Assembly (NCBI RefSeq): GCF_000817775.3
Contig: NZ_JTHE03000051.1
Coordinates: forward strand, 1 to 43,552
Length of the DNA stretch: 43,552 bases
Direction: 5' to 3'
From: Lyngbya confervoides BDU141951
GTDB lineage: Bacteria > Cyanobacteriota > Cyanobacteriia > Thermosynechococcales > Thermosynechococcaceae
The position numbers and the translations under genes were made by a program. The first letter of the stretch is position 1. The number at the start of each line of letters is the position of its first letter. Positions 8,225-17,212 of this stretch are shown piece by piece. Below the pieces are notes generated by a model. That model saw only the letters and a list, made by a program, of their open reading frames with translations, made no database searches and was not told the origin of the DNA.

Positions 8225-9139
8225 CTAGAGGCAGCGGGCCAGGGTTTCCACCACGGATTGCGCCAGGGAAGAGGCCTCGTAGCCGCCCTCTAAGCCCAGG
8301 AGCAATTTAGGGGTGAGGCTTAAGCATAGATCGGTAAAAACCCCAAAGTCAGCGGGGCTGAGGTTCATCTGGGCTAGGGGGTCTTCTCGATTGGCATCAT
8401 AGCCTGCGCTCAGGATTAAAATATCCGGCTGGGCCTGCCGTAAAAACGGCAGAACGCGATGGCGCAGAAGGGGATCGTAGTCCTCCATGCCGGACTCGGC
8501 GGGCAGGGGCAGATTGAGAATATTGTTATACGGGCCGGTCTCGCAGGCCTGCCCCGTTCCCGGATAGTGGGGAAACTGATGGATGGAACAATAAAACATA
8601 TCCGGGTGGGTTTCCACCACCGCCTGGGTGCCATTGCCGTGGTGCACATCCCAGTCAAAAATTGCCACCCGATTCACGTCGGGCCGCGATAGGGCATAGG
8701 TCGCGGCGATCGCCACATTGCTAAAAATGCAAAAGCCCATCCCCTGTCGGGGCAGCGCATGGTGTCCTGGCGGTCGGGCTAGAACAAAGGCAGGTCCCTG
8801 CCGATCGAGCACCTGATCCACCCCCTGGATCCAGGCATTTACCGCCAGCAGGGCTACATCATAGGTTTGGGGAGAGACCACCGTGTCCGGATCGATCGCC
8901 CCGCCGCCCCGCTGGGCAAGCTGTTCCACCGCCCGGATATAGGACTGGTCGTGCACCTGCTCCACCCAGGGCAGCGGATCTCGCTGTGCCAGGGCCGGGG
9001 GCACCTGCCAATCTAGCTGACTGGCCCAGGGAGCGGCCCGAAGGGCCTGGACAATGGCCGTTAAGCGATGGGCCTTTTCTGGATGACCATACCCGGTGTT
9101 GTGCTTTAGAAATTCATCGGAGTACAGAATGGGCAGCAT
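8225..9139 (-). CDS. Histone deacetylase family hydrolase
   Basis: A zinc-dependent amidohydrolase of the class II histone-deacetylase/acetoin-utilisation fold. Key motifs: RPPGHHA with the catalytic histidine pair, DWDVHHGNGT with zinc-binding Asp and His, and LSAGYDANREDPL with the second zinc aspartate. Bacteria lack histones; members act on acetylated polyamines, small amides or proteins, so the substrate is unknown. The frame is open to 9205, but the conserved region begins at MLPILYSDEF, so I place the start at 9139. It converges on the GFA gene with only five bases between the stops. Confidence 0.9.
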   Translation of the reverse strand: MLPILYSDEFLKHNTGYGHPEKAHRLTAIVQALRAAPWASQLDWQVPPALAQRDPLPWVEQVHDQSYIRAVEQLAQRGGGAIDPDTVVSPQTYDVALLAVNAWIQGVDQVLDRQGPAFVLARPPGHHALPRQGMGFCIFSNVAIAATYALSRPDVNRVAIFDWDVHHGNGTQAVVETHPDMFYCSIHQFPHYPGTGQACETGPYNNILNLPLPAESGMEDYDPLLRHRVLPFLRQAQPDILILSAGYDANREDPLAQMNLSPADFGVFTDLCLSLTPKLLLGLEGGYEASSLAQSVVETLARCL

Positions 9140-9241
9140 GGTGGGGCCAGGAAACAATAGGGAAACTCGTAGCCTAGGATAGACGCTCCAGAGGGCTAAT
9201 CTCACTTTCCCAGGGGATGTCTGCCCAGGGGTATCCCCCGC

Positions 9242-9685
9242 CTAGGCCGGCTTCACCAGCACCAGGTTATCCTCTGTTTTGACTTCAAAGGTTTTTAAGG
9301 GCGCCTCGGCCGGTCCGTTGGCCACGGTTCCGTCAGGATTAAACTTCGAGCCGTGACAGGGACAGGCCAGCACCTTTTCCGCGCTGTCCCATTCCGCGGT
9401 GCAGCCTTGATGGGTGCAGGTGGTGTCCAGGGCCTGAATCTGGTCATTGGCCTTCACCACCAGCACCGAAGCCAGGGCCGCATCCTGACTTTTGAGCAGG
9501 CCACTGCTTTCTAACTCCTCAACGCTACCCAGACTGATGAAGCCATCCTCGCGGGCCGGGGGCGGAGCGTCGCTGCTCGTACTCGGGGCATTGTCGGACT
9601 CTGCCGTGCAGGCGGCGATCGCAATGGGAAGGCTGCTGGCCAGAAATCCGACCCCCACCCAGGACAGAAAAGTACGACGATCCAT
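9242..9685 (-). CDS. Tat-exported Rieske [2Fe-2S] lipoprotein
   Basis: A 147-residue electron-transfer protein. The N-terminus has the twin arginine of a Tat signal (MDRRTFLSW) and a lipobox ending at Cys26 (AIAAC), so it is probably exported folded and lipid-anchored. The Rieske cluster ligands are Cys90/His92 (CTHQGC) and Cys108/His111 (CPCHGS), with the extra cysteines 95 and 110 that form the stabilising disulfide. It lacks the long N-terminal helix region of cytochrome b6f PetC, so it is a separate Rieske protein of unknown partner. A GAGAGG ribosome-binding site lies just upstream of the ATG. Confidence 0.88.
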   Translation of the reverse strand: MDRRTFLSWVGVGFLASSLPIAIAACTAESDNAPSTSSDAPPPAREDGFISLGSVEELESSGLLKSQDAALASVLVVKANDQIQALDTTCTHQGCTAEWDSAEKVLACPCHGSKFNPDGTVANGPAEAPLKTFEVKTEDNLVLVKPA

Positions 9686-9832
9686 GGAATTTCCTCTCTA
9701 GAATTAGTCCTTTAAACTCTGCCGTATTGTAGGAGAGGATTTCTGCAAGGGCTGAACAGTTCAGATCAGCTTAATTTTTCACCGCTTTGCCCCTTCAGCC
9801 ATGTTCTTCCCCTCAGTCATGGCGGCCTTCCC

Positions 9833-10906
9833 TTATGCCAGGTGGATATAGCCCCCTTGAAAGCGATCGCGTCCTGACTCGTAGCGATCGATCAAGGTTT
9901 GAATCAGCTGGGCATCATCGGTCCAAATTCCCAATTCTCGCTCCTGACTCTGCCCCCCCGAGGTGAGAAAGTTGTGGCTACCCAACAGGGCAAAACGGCG
10001 ATCGCACACCAGGTATTTTTCGTGGGTTCCCAACAGCTTCAGGGACATCAGCGGTTGAAACTCGCGCTCTAGCTGATATAGCTGCCCCAGACTGGCGTAA
10101 AATTTGCCCGTCAAGGCCTGACTGGGATGCTTTACGGCCCACCGTTGACCTGAATGGGGACAGGCGTTGCGTAGGTCCGATAGTTTTCTCCAGCCCACAT
10201 CAATCCTGACCTGACGCTGCAGCGCTTGCCGCAGTAAATGCATCAGCTCATCATTAAAGCCCCATTTGGCAATCCAGGGACAGACTAAAATCAAGCGATC
10301 CTCTGCCCTTTGCAGCGCTTCAATCAGCGCAGCTCGGCTGGCCTGCCGATCGTAGATCAGTTCAGTTTTGGTGGTTGGCAAGGACTGACGCAACAGGACA
10401 TTGATGGCCTGCAAATGATCCTCAAACTGCTTTTGGTTCTCTTGCCTCAGCTCAACTTGGTCGCGATTCAGCTGATGTAAAGACTCCGTCATGGATTTTT
10501 GGTGGCGACGCAACTCCTCTAGCTGCGCTGATTGTTCCCGATCCTCAAGGGCGGACTGCAGCCATTCCACCGCATCGTCCATCTGGAACAGCCGATCCCG
10601 TAACCCCTCAGTTTCCGCCTCTAGAAACGTCAGCCGATCTAAGGCCTGCACGAGGGAGTCTTGCTGTCCCGGCTGAGGTTGAGGAGCCTGGTCTAAGCGG
10701 GCAGCGAGGGAATTCGATGCCACTACCAGAGTATTTGTTTGAGCGAGTAGTCGCTGGATTTGTCGTTCTTGGCGGTGGCGTCGCCGGGAACCCAAGGCGA
10801 TGGCCACGGCCATGGGCGCGACAGCGTAGAGAAACTGCTGAGTTGCGGCTGAGGCTCCAACCCCGACGACCGAGGCCCCAACGGCTGACCATTCCAAAGG
10901 TTTCAT
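9833..10906 (-). CDS. Phospholipase D-like protein with coiled coil
   Basis: A 357-residue protein. The N-terminal ~40 residues are hydrophobic and probably a membrane anchor (VGASAATQQFLYAVAPMAVA). A basic stretch and a long coiled coil follow (about 45-170, rich in E, Q and R). The C-terminal half is a PLD-like domain with a single HxKxxxxD motif (HEKYLVCD) and downstream GSHN. Single-HKD proteins usually dimerise to build one active site; family activities include nucleases and lipid hydrolases. The role here is unknown. It is divergent from the CpcT-like gene. Confidence 0.8.
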   Translation of the reverse strand: MKPLEWSAVGASVVGVGASAATQQFLYAVAPMAVAIALGSRRRHRQERQIQRLLAQTNTLVVASNSLAARLDQAPQPQPGQQDSLVQALDRLTFLEAETEGLRDRLFQMDDAVEWLQSALEDREQSAQLEELRRHQKSMTESLHQLNRDQVELRQENQKQFEDHLQAINVLLRQSLPTTKTELIYDRQASRAALIEALQRAEDRLILVCPWIAKWGFNDELMHLLRQALQRQVRIDVGWRKLSDLRNACPHSGQRWAVKHPSQALTGKFYASLGQLYQLEREFQPLMSLKLLGTHEKYLVCDRRFALLGSHNFLTSGGQSQERELGIWTDDAQLIQTLIDRYESGRDRFQGGYIHLA

Positions 10907-11031
10907 GATCCTCCCTATCGCGTTTCACAAGCTGAACCAACCCAGACTCAGGATACCCCTCACCTGGGCTTCGAGAAACGAGAAAGCTTGATATGATTGG
11001 GCTTGACCCTAGGATGAGCTTAGTTCGAACT

Positions 11032-11625
11032 ATGAAGCCCGAAACCGACATTGTGGCCCTGAGCCGCCTGATGGCGGGAGACTTTAGTAATCAGCAGCAA
11101 GCCTTTGAAAATCCCCCCATGTTTGCCCACATTCGGGTCTGTATGCGGCCGCTTCCGGCGGATTTTTTTGACCAGGGTTTGGGGCTTTTTCTGGAGCAGG
11201 CCTACGACTTCATGCTCTCTCAGCCCTACCGAGTTCGCGTGCTGCAATTTTTGCCCCAGGCCGATCAAATCCTGCTGATTAATTGTTCGGTGTCGAACCA
11301 GGAGGACTTTTACGGCGCAGCCCGGAATCGGGATCTGCTGAGCACCTTGACCCGCGATCGCGTTGAGGCCATGCCGGGATGCGAGATGAACGTAGCCTGG
11401 ACAGGCCAGAGCTATCGCGGCAAAATTGTCCCTGGCCGAGCCTGTCGCGTGTTTCGCAATAACCAGGAAACCTATCTTGAGAATGAGTTTGAAGTTTTTG
11501 ATCAAAAGCTCTACAGCCTGGACCGCGGCCGCGATCTCACCACCGATGAACGCATCTGGGGATCCATTGCTGGCCCCTTTGAATTTGAGAAAACGGCAAG
11601 TTTTGCCCAGGAGGTTCAAGGGTAG
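11032..11625 (+). CDS. cpcT: Phycobiliprotein chromophore lyase, CpcT/CpeT family
   Basis: It attaches phycocyanobilin to a cysteine of a phycobiliprotein beta subunit (Cys153-type sites in studied CpcT proteins). Conserved blocks are SNQQQAFENPPMFAHIRVC near the N-terminus, the YRVRVLQFL strand and the C-terminal TTDERIWGS. Length of about 197 residues is normal. The frame opens at 10993, but relatives begin close to the TDIVALSRLM block, so ATG 11032 is favoured; ATG 11014 is also possible. CpcT and CpeT are hard to separate by eye, so the symbol is tentative. It supports a phycobilisome-bearing host. Confidence 0.85.
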   Translation: MKPETDIVALSRLMAGDFSNQQQAFENPPMFAHIRVCMRPLPADFFDQGLGLFLEQAYDFMLSQPYRVRVLQFLPQADQILLINCSVSNQEDFYGAARNRDLLSTLTRDRVEAMPGCEMNVAWTGQSYRGKIVPGRACRVFRNNQETYLENEFEVFDQKLYSLDRGRDLTTDERIWGSIAGPFEFEKTASFAQEVQG

Positions 11626-11680
11626 CCAGAGTCTGGTAGTTTAGGGAGGACATCCTCATTACCCTGGTTGGCAGAACTAG

Positions 11681-12832
11681 ATGCAGTCCATGCGAATTGC
11701 CCTATTTACTGAGACCTTTCTGCCCAAAGTGGACGGGATTGTGACCCGCCTGTGTCAGACCATCACGTTCCTGCAGCGGTTTGGCCATCAGGTGCTGGTC
11801 ATTGCCCCGGAGGGCGGCATCACAGAATATAACGGCTCTCAGGTGTTTGGGGTATCGGGGATGCCCCTGCCCATGTATCCCGAGCTGAAGCTGGCCCTCC
11901 CCCGGCCTGCCATTGGGGAGGCCATTGAAAAATTTGCTCCTGACTTAATCCACATGGTTAACCCCGCGGTGTTGGGGATGGCGGGGTTGTTTTACGGCAA
12001 GATGTGGAAAATCCCGCTGGTGGCCTCCTACCACACCCACCTGCCCCACTACCTTAAATATTATGGGTTCAGTATGCTAGAGGGCCTGATGTGGGAGCTC
12101 ATTAAGCTCACCCACAATCAGGCGCAGCTGAATCTTTGCACCTCCAGCGCCATGATTCAGGAATTGGGAGATCATGGCGTTGAGCGGCTAGATCTCTGGC
12201 AACGAGGTGTGGATATTGATCAGTTTCACCCGGATTTCTATTCCCCGGAAATGCGATCGCACCTGACCCAGGGCAACCCCGAAGATCCTCTCTTGCTCTA
12301 CGTGGGACGGCTCTCTCCAGAAAAGGAAATAGAGGCCATCAAGCCCGTGCTGGAGCGAATTCCCGGCGCGCGTCTGGCCTTGGTGGGCGATGGCCCCCAT
12401 CGATCCCAGCTAGAGGACTATTTTGCCGGAACGTCCACCTATTTTGCCGGCTATATGCGCGGTAGCACCCTGGCCTCTGCCTTTGCCTCTGCTGATGCTT
12501 TCATGTTTCCCTCCCGCACCGAAACCCTGGGTCTGGTTCTGTTAGAGGCCATGGCGGCGGGCTGTCCGGTGGTGGCGGCCGCGAAGGGCGGTATCACCGA
12601 CATTGTGGAAGATGGGGTGAACGGCTTTCTGTTTGATCCCAGTCCCGAAGCTGGAACCGTGGCAATGCTGGCGGCTACCCAGCGCTTGCTGCACAATGCG
12701 GAGGATCGAGAGCGGGTGCGCCGGCAAGCGCGGGTGGAGGCCGAGCGCTGGGGTTGGAAAGCGGCCACTCAGCAGCTGGAGCGCTATTATCAGTCTGTTT
12801 TAACTCCAGCCAAAGTCCCGGCCCAGGTGTAG
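11681..12832 (+). CDS. sqdX: Sulfoquinovosyl diacylglycerol synthase SqdX (GT4)
   Basis: It transfers sulfoquinovose from UDP-sulfoquinovose to diacylglycerol, the last step of sulfolipid (SQDG) synthesis at cyanobacterial membranes. The 383-residue GT4 glycosyltransferase begins with RIALFTETFLPKVDGI, has SYHTHLPHYLKYYG in the N-domain, and LLYVGRLSPEKEIEA plus the GT4 catalytic block FPSRTETLGLVLLEAMAAG in the C-domain. These match SqdX closely. Start ATG 11681, or the second ATG at 11690. No sqdB lies nearby. It is convergent with the next glycosyltransferase, with 111 bases between the stops. Confidence 0.92.
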   Translation: MQSMRIALFTETFLPKVDGIVTRLCQTITFLQRFGHQVLVIAPEGGITEYNGSQVFGVSGMPLPMYPELKLALPRPAIGEAIEKFAPDLIHMVNPAVLGMAGLFYGKMWKIPLVASYHTHLPHYLKYYGFSMLEGLMWELIKLTHNQAQLNLCTSSAMIQELGDHGVERLDLWQRGVDIDQFHPDFYSPEMRSHLTQGNPEDPLLLYVGRLSPEKEIEAIKPVLERIPGARLALVGDGPHRSQLEDYFAGTSTYFAGYMRGSTLASAFASADAFMFPSRTETLGLVLLEAMAAGCPVVAAAKGGITDIVEDGVNGFLFDPSPEAGTVAMLAATQRLLHNAEDRERVRRQARVEAERWGWKAATQQLERYYQSVLTPAKVPAQV

Positions 12833-12943
12833 AAGTGCGTAGAAGCGCCGAGTTCTGGCAATGGCGCATCGTCCTCAAGGGCAAAGAGGCGAGAAGCCCT
12901 GATTTAAGGCAAGTCGCGAAAGGCGATCGCCCGAGAGAAAGGC

Positions 12944-14302
12944 TTATCGCTCTAGGGAATAGAGTTCGCTCTCCACGGGCCGCACTGGACGCACCGGCTG
13001 AGTGAGCAGATCCACCAAGATGCTGCGATAACTAGCGGTGGATTGATCCTTCGTAAAGTGATCCAATAGATAGTTCCGGGCGTTGATCCCCTCCTGTTCG
13101 ACCCGCTGGGGATCTTGACTGAGACTGATTAAATAATGGGCCAGTCCCTGGGCATCTCCGTTTAAAAAGGCCTGTCCGCAGTGGGCCTGCCGGAGTAAAC
13201 CCACTAGGTAGGATTGATCTTCACAAATTGCCGCCACGGGACGCCCTACCGCCATGGAGGAGTAGAGCTTACTGGGCACCACCAGACCCTCAAAGCCTTG
13301 GGCAATGCTGACCAGGGAAACATCGCATGCCGCCAGGGTGTGGGGGAGATCTTGCCAGTCCTGATAGGGCAGAAAAAGCGCATTGGTGAGCTGCGCGGCC
13401 TGAACCTTGCCCTCTAAAATCCGGCGATTGTCGCCGCTGCCAATAAAAACAAACTGAATGGGCTGATCCCGCAGCAGGCAAAGGGTGGAAAAGATTGTCT
13501 CCATATCGTGACATCGGCCCAGGTTCCCGGAATACAGCACCGTGAATTTATCAATGAGTTGATACTTCCAGGCAAACCAGTTCAGGGACTTGGGCAAGGG
13601 CTTGATCCGTTCATGATCTGCCCAATTGTGAACCACATGGGTTTTATGGGCCGCGAGGGGACAATGGTGAACCACGCGATCCCACATGGACTCATTCAGG
13701 ACTATCAAGGCCTTGGCATTGCGCCAGGCATGATCGTTAATCCAGCTCCAGAGCTTGGAGATGGGCTGATCTGGGTGACTCACCCCAAGCTGGTTTGCCA
13801 CATCGGGATACAGATCGTAAATCAGGCACACATAGCGGATGTTAAAGAGTTTATGGGCCAGCAGGGCCACCATGGAGAGAAAGGGCGGCGCGGTGGTGAA
13901 GACAAACATCCCCTGGCGATTGCGCGGCCTTAGGAAAAAGAGGGCGCAGCGCAGGGAAAAAAACAGGCCCTGCAGGGTTTTGCCACGGACCCGGTGGGTC
14001 CAGACCCGCACCAGGCGCGATCGCCAGATGAAGACATTATTGTAGCGTTCGTGGCGGGGGGCGGCGGCGCTGCGGTAGGCATAGGCTGGCTGACTGGTGA
14101 ACACGCTCACCTGGATGCCCTCCTGGCTCAGGCTTTGGGCAATTTCGGAAATGAATTGTCCCGTGGCGGCAAAGTCTGGCGGAAAAAAATGAGTAATAAA
14201 CTTAACAGAGTGGCTTGAACTCCACTCCTGCCGTAGCCTTCTGTCGAAACTCGCCAACTGCTTCGAGGATGGCCTGGAAAACGGCATCTTTAAAAATGGC
14301 AT
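12944..14302 (-). CDS. GT4 family glycosyltransferase (WbuB-like)
   Basis: A 452-residue GT-B glycosyltransferase. The core starts at VKFITHFFPPDFAATGQFIS, a common opening in exopolysaccharide GT4 enzymes. VLYSGNLGRCHDMETI and the late EGLVVPSKLYSSMAVGRPV (nucleotide-sugar binding) are typical of WbuB/WcaI-type transferases. A hydrophobic stretch near 120-135 (PPFLSMVALLAHKLF) suggests membrane association. It probably adds a sugar to a lipid-linked glycan. It is divergent from the Wzc-like gene and likely shares the regulatory region between them. The exact start is uncertain; the first ~32 residues are not conserved-looking. Sugar specificity unknown. Confidence 0.85.
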   Translation of the reverse strand: MPFLKMPFSRPSSKQLASFDRRLRQEWSSSHSVKFITHFFPPDFAATGQFISEIAQSLSQEGIQVSVFTSQPAYAYRSAAAPRHERYNNVFIWRSRLVRVWTHRVRGKTLQGLFFSLRCALFFLRPRNRQGMFVFTTAPPFLSMVALLAHKLFNIRYVCLIYDLYPDVANQLGVSHPDQPISKLWSWINDHAWRNAKALIVLNESMWDRVVHHCPLAAHKTHVVHNWADHERIKPLPKSLNWFAWKYQLIDKFTVLYSGNLGRCHDMETIFSTLCLLRDQPIQFVFIGSGDNRRILEGKVQAAQLTNALFLPYQDWQDLPHTLAACDVSLVSIAQGFEGLVVPSKLYSSMAVGRPVAAICEDQSYLVGLLRQAHCGQAFLNGDAQGLAHYLISLSQDPQRVEQEGINARNYLLDHFTKDQSTASYRSILVDLLTQPVRPVRPVESELYSLER

Positions 14303-14580
14303 CGTTATCGGTGACCCTATTTTATAGGATAAGTCTGAATAGGATAAATTTGACCGCTTAGACCAGATGACTTAGCGCATGACCGCAAGAAATTTAACCC
14401 GTGGAAATTTATTTATACACAAAAAAATAACTATTCCTTAAAGTTATTAAAGCCTTTTCTATGTCCAAACTTTATACCACATCTTTTCAGGTTTGAGAGA
14501 TAGAGGTTAAGACAGATTAAGACAGGATTCTTGTAAATATATTGGAACCTTGACCCTGCTGAGGGAAGGTTTCTATACTT

Positions 14581-14599
14581 AACTTTCAAGGCGAAAGTT
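14581..14599. repeat. 7-bp inverted repeat upstream of the Wzc-like gene
   Basis: AACTTTC (14581-14587) and GAAAGTT (14593-14599) are perfectly complementary around a 5-base spacer. The repeat lies just ahead of the larger palindrome at 14604-14635. It could be an operator half of a regulated promoter or a leader hairpin. Confidence 0.6.
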
Positions 14600-14603
14600 G
14601 ATC

Positions 14604-14635
14604 GACGAATATTATTTTAAAAAATAATATTCGTC
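14604..14635. repeat. Perfect 15-bp-arm palindrome upstream of the Wzc-like gene
   Basis: Arms GACGAATATTATTTT (14604-14618) and AAAATAATATTCGTC (14621-14635) are perfectly complementary with only two bases between them. The total is 32 bases. The stem is mostly A-T, so it is not a classical terminator in either direction. Dyad symmetry of this length in a divergent control region suggests a protein-binding site or a leader hairpin about 108 bases before the ATG at 14743. Confidence 0.75.
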
Positions 14636-14742
14636 TGATTCCAGATATCTCCAGGAGATGCTAGGATACTCATCAATCCAGTTCCAAAATTATTCTCTCT
14701 AAAAAATAAAATTTTCGAGTGACCAGGTTGCGGCTTGAGGTT

Positions 14743-16944
14743 ATGGAATCAATTGCTCATCCGTCCGACTATTCAAAATATTGGATGTTGCTACGGCGCC
14801 GGTGGTTGCCAGCTCTGGTGGTTACGGCCTCTGTGTTTACCTTCAGCGCCCTAAGCGTCACCCGCAAGCCAGATGTGTTTCGCGCCTCTGGAACGCTCAT
14901 TTATAAATCCCAAACCCAGCCTGAAGATTTGATTGGTCTAGCACCCTTGACTGGTTCTGGTGGGCAAAGTGATAAGGCTATCGCCACGGAGCTTGCTGTC
15001 CTGAAGTCCACACCCATACTCCAGCAGGTTCTCCAGGAGATTGCGACCTCTGCGCCTGTTCTACCTTCGGTAGACTCTATGAAATCCAGTTTGTCGGTGA
15101 ACTCAGACAGCGGTACGGATTTAGTCAGAATTTCCTTTGACAGCGGTGATCCCCAACTGGCGAAGGAGGTGGTAAACCGATTGATGCAGCTGTTTTTGCA
15201 GCGAAATATTCGTGAAAATCGGGCCCGATCCATTGCAGCGGGAGAATTTATTGCGGGTCAGTTGCCGGAGGTGCGGCGCAATGTATTTATGGCGAGTGAC
15301 GCCCTGCGTCGGTTTCAAGAAGCCAATGGCTTGCTCCTCCTCGACAACGAAATGGGGAGCGCTGCGCAATCCGATCTTGCAGCAAAGCAGTCCTTAGCTG
15401 CGGTACAGGCTGAGATTGCTGGGGTGGAGGAGCAGCTTAGCGATTTACGCCAGCAGCTAGACCTTGCCTCTGTCTCTGAGAGTTTAGCTGCTTCGGATTT
15501 AAACCAGTCTGCTGAAGCCCAGCAGGCCATTGCTGAATTTCGGCGCCTCCGCCAGGAACTGCTGTTGGCCAGAACTGATTTAACTTCCTCTCACCCTCGC
15601 CGGCTGGATTTGGAGCTGAAAAAGCAGGAATTGTCCCAAAAGTTAGCTCAGCTAGGTATTCGAGAGGTGGATTTGGAAAATCAGGAGAGTGGTCCTGAAC
15701 TAGGGGAAACCCGTCAGGGTTTAGCCAATAAACTCATTGATCTAGAACTGCAGCAGAAAGGCTTGGTCGAGCAGCGCAGTAGCCTGCTTCGGCAGCAGCA
15801 GGGCTTTTCCAGTCGCGTCGCTGCTTTACCTGGGATTCAGCACCAGTTTCGGGAGCTCCAGCGCGAGCTGCAGGCTGCGGAACGCACCTACGACACCTTG
15901 CTGGGACGGTTGCAGGAGGTCCGGGTCACCGAAAATCAGGCCCTTCCCAACGTGGAAATTATTGAGCCGGCTCAGATCCCACAGGTGCCGGTGCTCCCGA
16001 ACCGGACGATGGAGCTGATGCGGGGCGCCATTGCGGCTGTCTTGCTGGGCTACGTCACGGCCTATCTGTTGGAGCGTCTGGATCGACGCATTAAGACCGT
16101 GGAGGATGTGCGAGCTGTTTACCCGCTTCCGGTGCTCGGCACCATTCCAGAACTGCTCCGATCTAAGGAGGAGGGCGATCGCCACCTCTTACCGGTGCGC
16201 AACGCACCCGGATCTAGCGTGGCTGAAGCCTATCGGATGCTGCAAGCTAATCTCAAGTTTTTGCAATCGGACCATCCCTTGAAGGTAGTGGCCGTTTCCA
16301 GTGCCATTACCGGAGAAGGGAAATCCACCACAGTGGCCAATTTAGGGCTGGCCCTGGCGGAGTCTCATCGGGTGCTGCTCATTGATGCCCATTTACGGCG
16401 TCCCTCCCAGCATCAAATCTGGGAGCATCCCAATCACTATGGCCTCTCTAATCTGCTGGCGGACCTGGAACGACCCTTTTCAACCCTTCTTGGTTCCAAC
16501 TTTCAGCTGAGCGAAAATATTTCCCTGCTGCCTGCGGGAGTGGTTCCCCCAAACCCGGTCACTTTGCTAGAATCCCACCGCATGCAGCATTTACTGGATT
16601 GGGCCAAGGAGAGCTTTGACTATGTGATCGTTGATTTGCCCCCGGTGAGCGTTGCTGCCGATGCCCTGTTCGTGGGTAAAATGGCCGACGGGATGTTGCT
16701 GGTGGGTCGCCCCGAAAAATTGGATCGACCGGCTGCCAAACTCAGCTTTGAGGCCATTCAGCAAGCTCAAGTTAACTTATTAGGAGTGATGGTCAATAGC
16801 GTTATTTTACGCAACGAGCCCAATAGCTATTATTACTACTATTCCTACTATAGAAATCATTATTATTCTGAATCCGAACAGAGTCCCCTTAGACCTAGAA
16901 AAGCAACCCTTTCCCACAGAATTTCGGATTGGGTCAGAAAATAG
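14743..16944 (+). CDS. wzc: Wzc-type chain-length determinant and tyrosine autokinase
   Basis: An inner-membrane co-polymerase fused to a bacterial tyrosine kinase, which controls polysaccharide chain length and export. Domains in order: a short basic N-terminus and transmembrane helix (YWMLLRRRW, then LVVTASVFTFSAL), a Wzz domain, a long coiled coil, a PNRTMEL motif before the second transmembrane helix, and a C-terminal kinase. The kinase has Walker A ITGEGKST, Walker A' LLIDAHLRRP and Walker B VIVDLPP. The C-terminus is a tyrosine cluster (about ten Tyr within 20 residues), the usual autophosphorylation tail. Walker A' normally reads DADLRRP; here the second Asp is His. The frame also has a GTG start at 14719; ATG 14743 is preferred. 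Confidence 0.93.
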   Translation: MESIAHPSDYSKYWMLLRRRWLPALVVTASVFTFSALSVTRKPDVFRASGTLIYKSQTQPEDLIGLAPLTGSGGQSDKAIATELAVLKSTPILQQVLQEIATSAPVLPSVDSMKSSLSVNSDSGTDLVRISFDSGDPQLAKEVVNRLMQLFLQRNIRENRARSIAAGEFIAGQLPEVRRNVFMASDALRRFQEANGLLLLDNEMGSAAQSDLAAKQSLAAVQAEIAGVEEQLSDLRQQLDLASVSESLAASDLNQSAEAQQAIAEFRRLRQELLLARTDLTSSHPRRLDLELKKQELSQKLAQLGIREVDLENQESGPELGETRQGLANKLIDLELQQKGLVEQRSSLLRQQQGFSSRVAALPGIQHQFRELQRELQAAERTYDTLLGRLQEVRVTENQALPNVEIIEPAQIPQVPVLPNRTMELMRGAIAAVLLGYVTAYLLERLDRRIKTVEDVRAVYPLPVLGTIPELLRSKEEGDRHLLPVRNAPGSSVAEAYRMLQANLKFLQSDHPLKVVAVSSAITGEGKSTTVANLGLALAESHRVLLIDAHLRRPSQHQIWEHPNHYGLSNLLADLERPFSTLLGSNFQLSENISLLPAGVVPPNPVTLLESHRMQHLLDWAKESFDYVIVDLPPVSVAADALFVGKMADGMLLVGRPEKLDRPAAKLSFEAIQQAQVNLLGVMVNSVILRNEPNSYYYYYSYYRNHYYSESEQSPLRPRKATLSHRISDWVRK

Positions 16945-17212
16945 AATATTTTCAGTGAATTGACTTCAGGGTTTGAAAGATGAGTCCTTAGGAATCAGGA
17001 CCCCGTGAAGATCTAGTCATCGCAGATCTGGGAGTCCGACATTGTTTGATCAGAAGTTTTTTAAAGAAAAAAGTTCTTCTGGATCTATTGCTTTAGGGCG
17101 ATTTTGTGATATTTTCTTTCCAAACACAATTCAATAATTTCAATGTTGTGACGGGGCTTAGATGGTCCTTTTGGATCTCAGTCTCTCACCCCTACTCGAC
17201 TCAGGAGAGGTT
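16945..17212. other. Spacer with an A/T-rich inverted repeat
   Basis: No gene is seen after the Wzc-like gene until ATG 17213. CAGAAG plus six T (17051-17062) pairs with six A and CTTCTG (17067-17081), apart from a 3-base bulge. It could form a hairpin that ends or separates transcripts, but it lacks a GC-rich stem. Confidence 0.4.

Larger units (their letters stand above)
14303..14742. promoter_or_regulatory. AT-rich divergent control region of the Wzc locus
   Basis: About 440 bases separate the GT4 gene and the Wzc-like gene. The stretch is clearly richer in A and T than both neighbours and must hold promoters in both directions. It contains two adjacent inverted repeats, listed separately. 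No -35/-10 pair was strong enough to call. Confidence 0.6.

Noticed and set aside
13508-13933. A 141-codon plus-strand frame opposite the GT4 gene
   Set aside because: It is the complement of a clear glycosyltransferase and has no family features.
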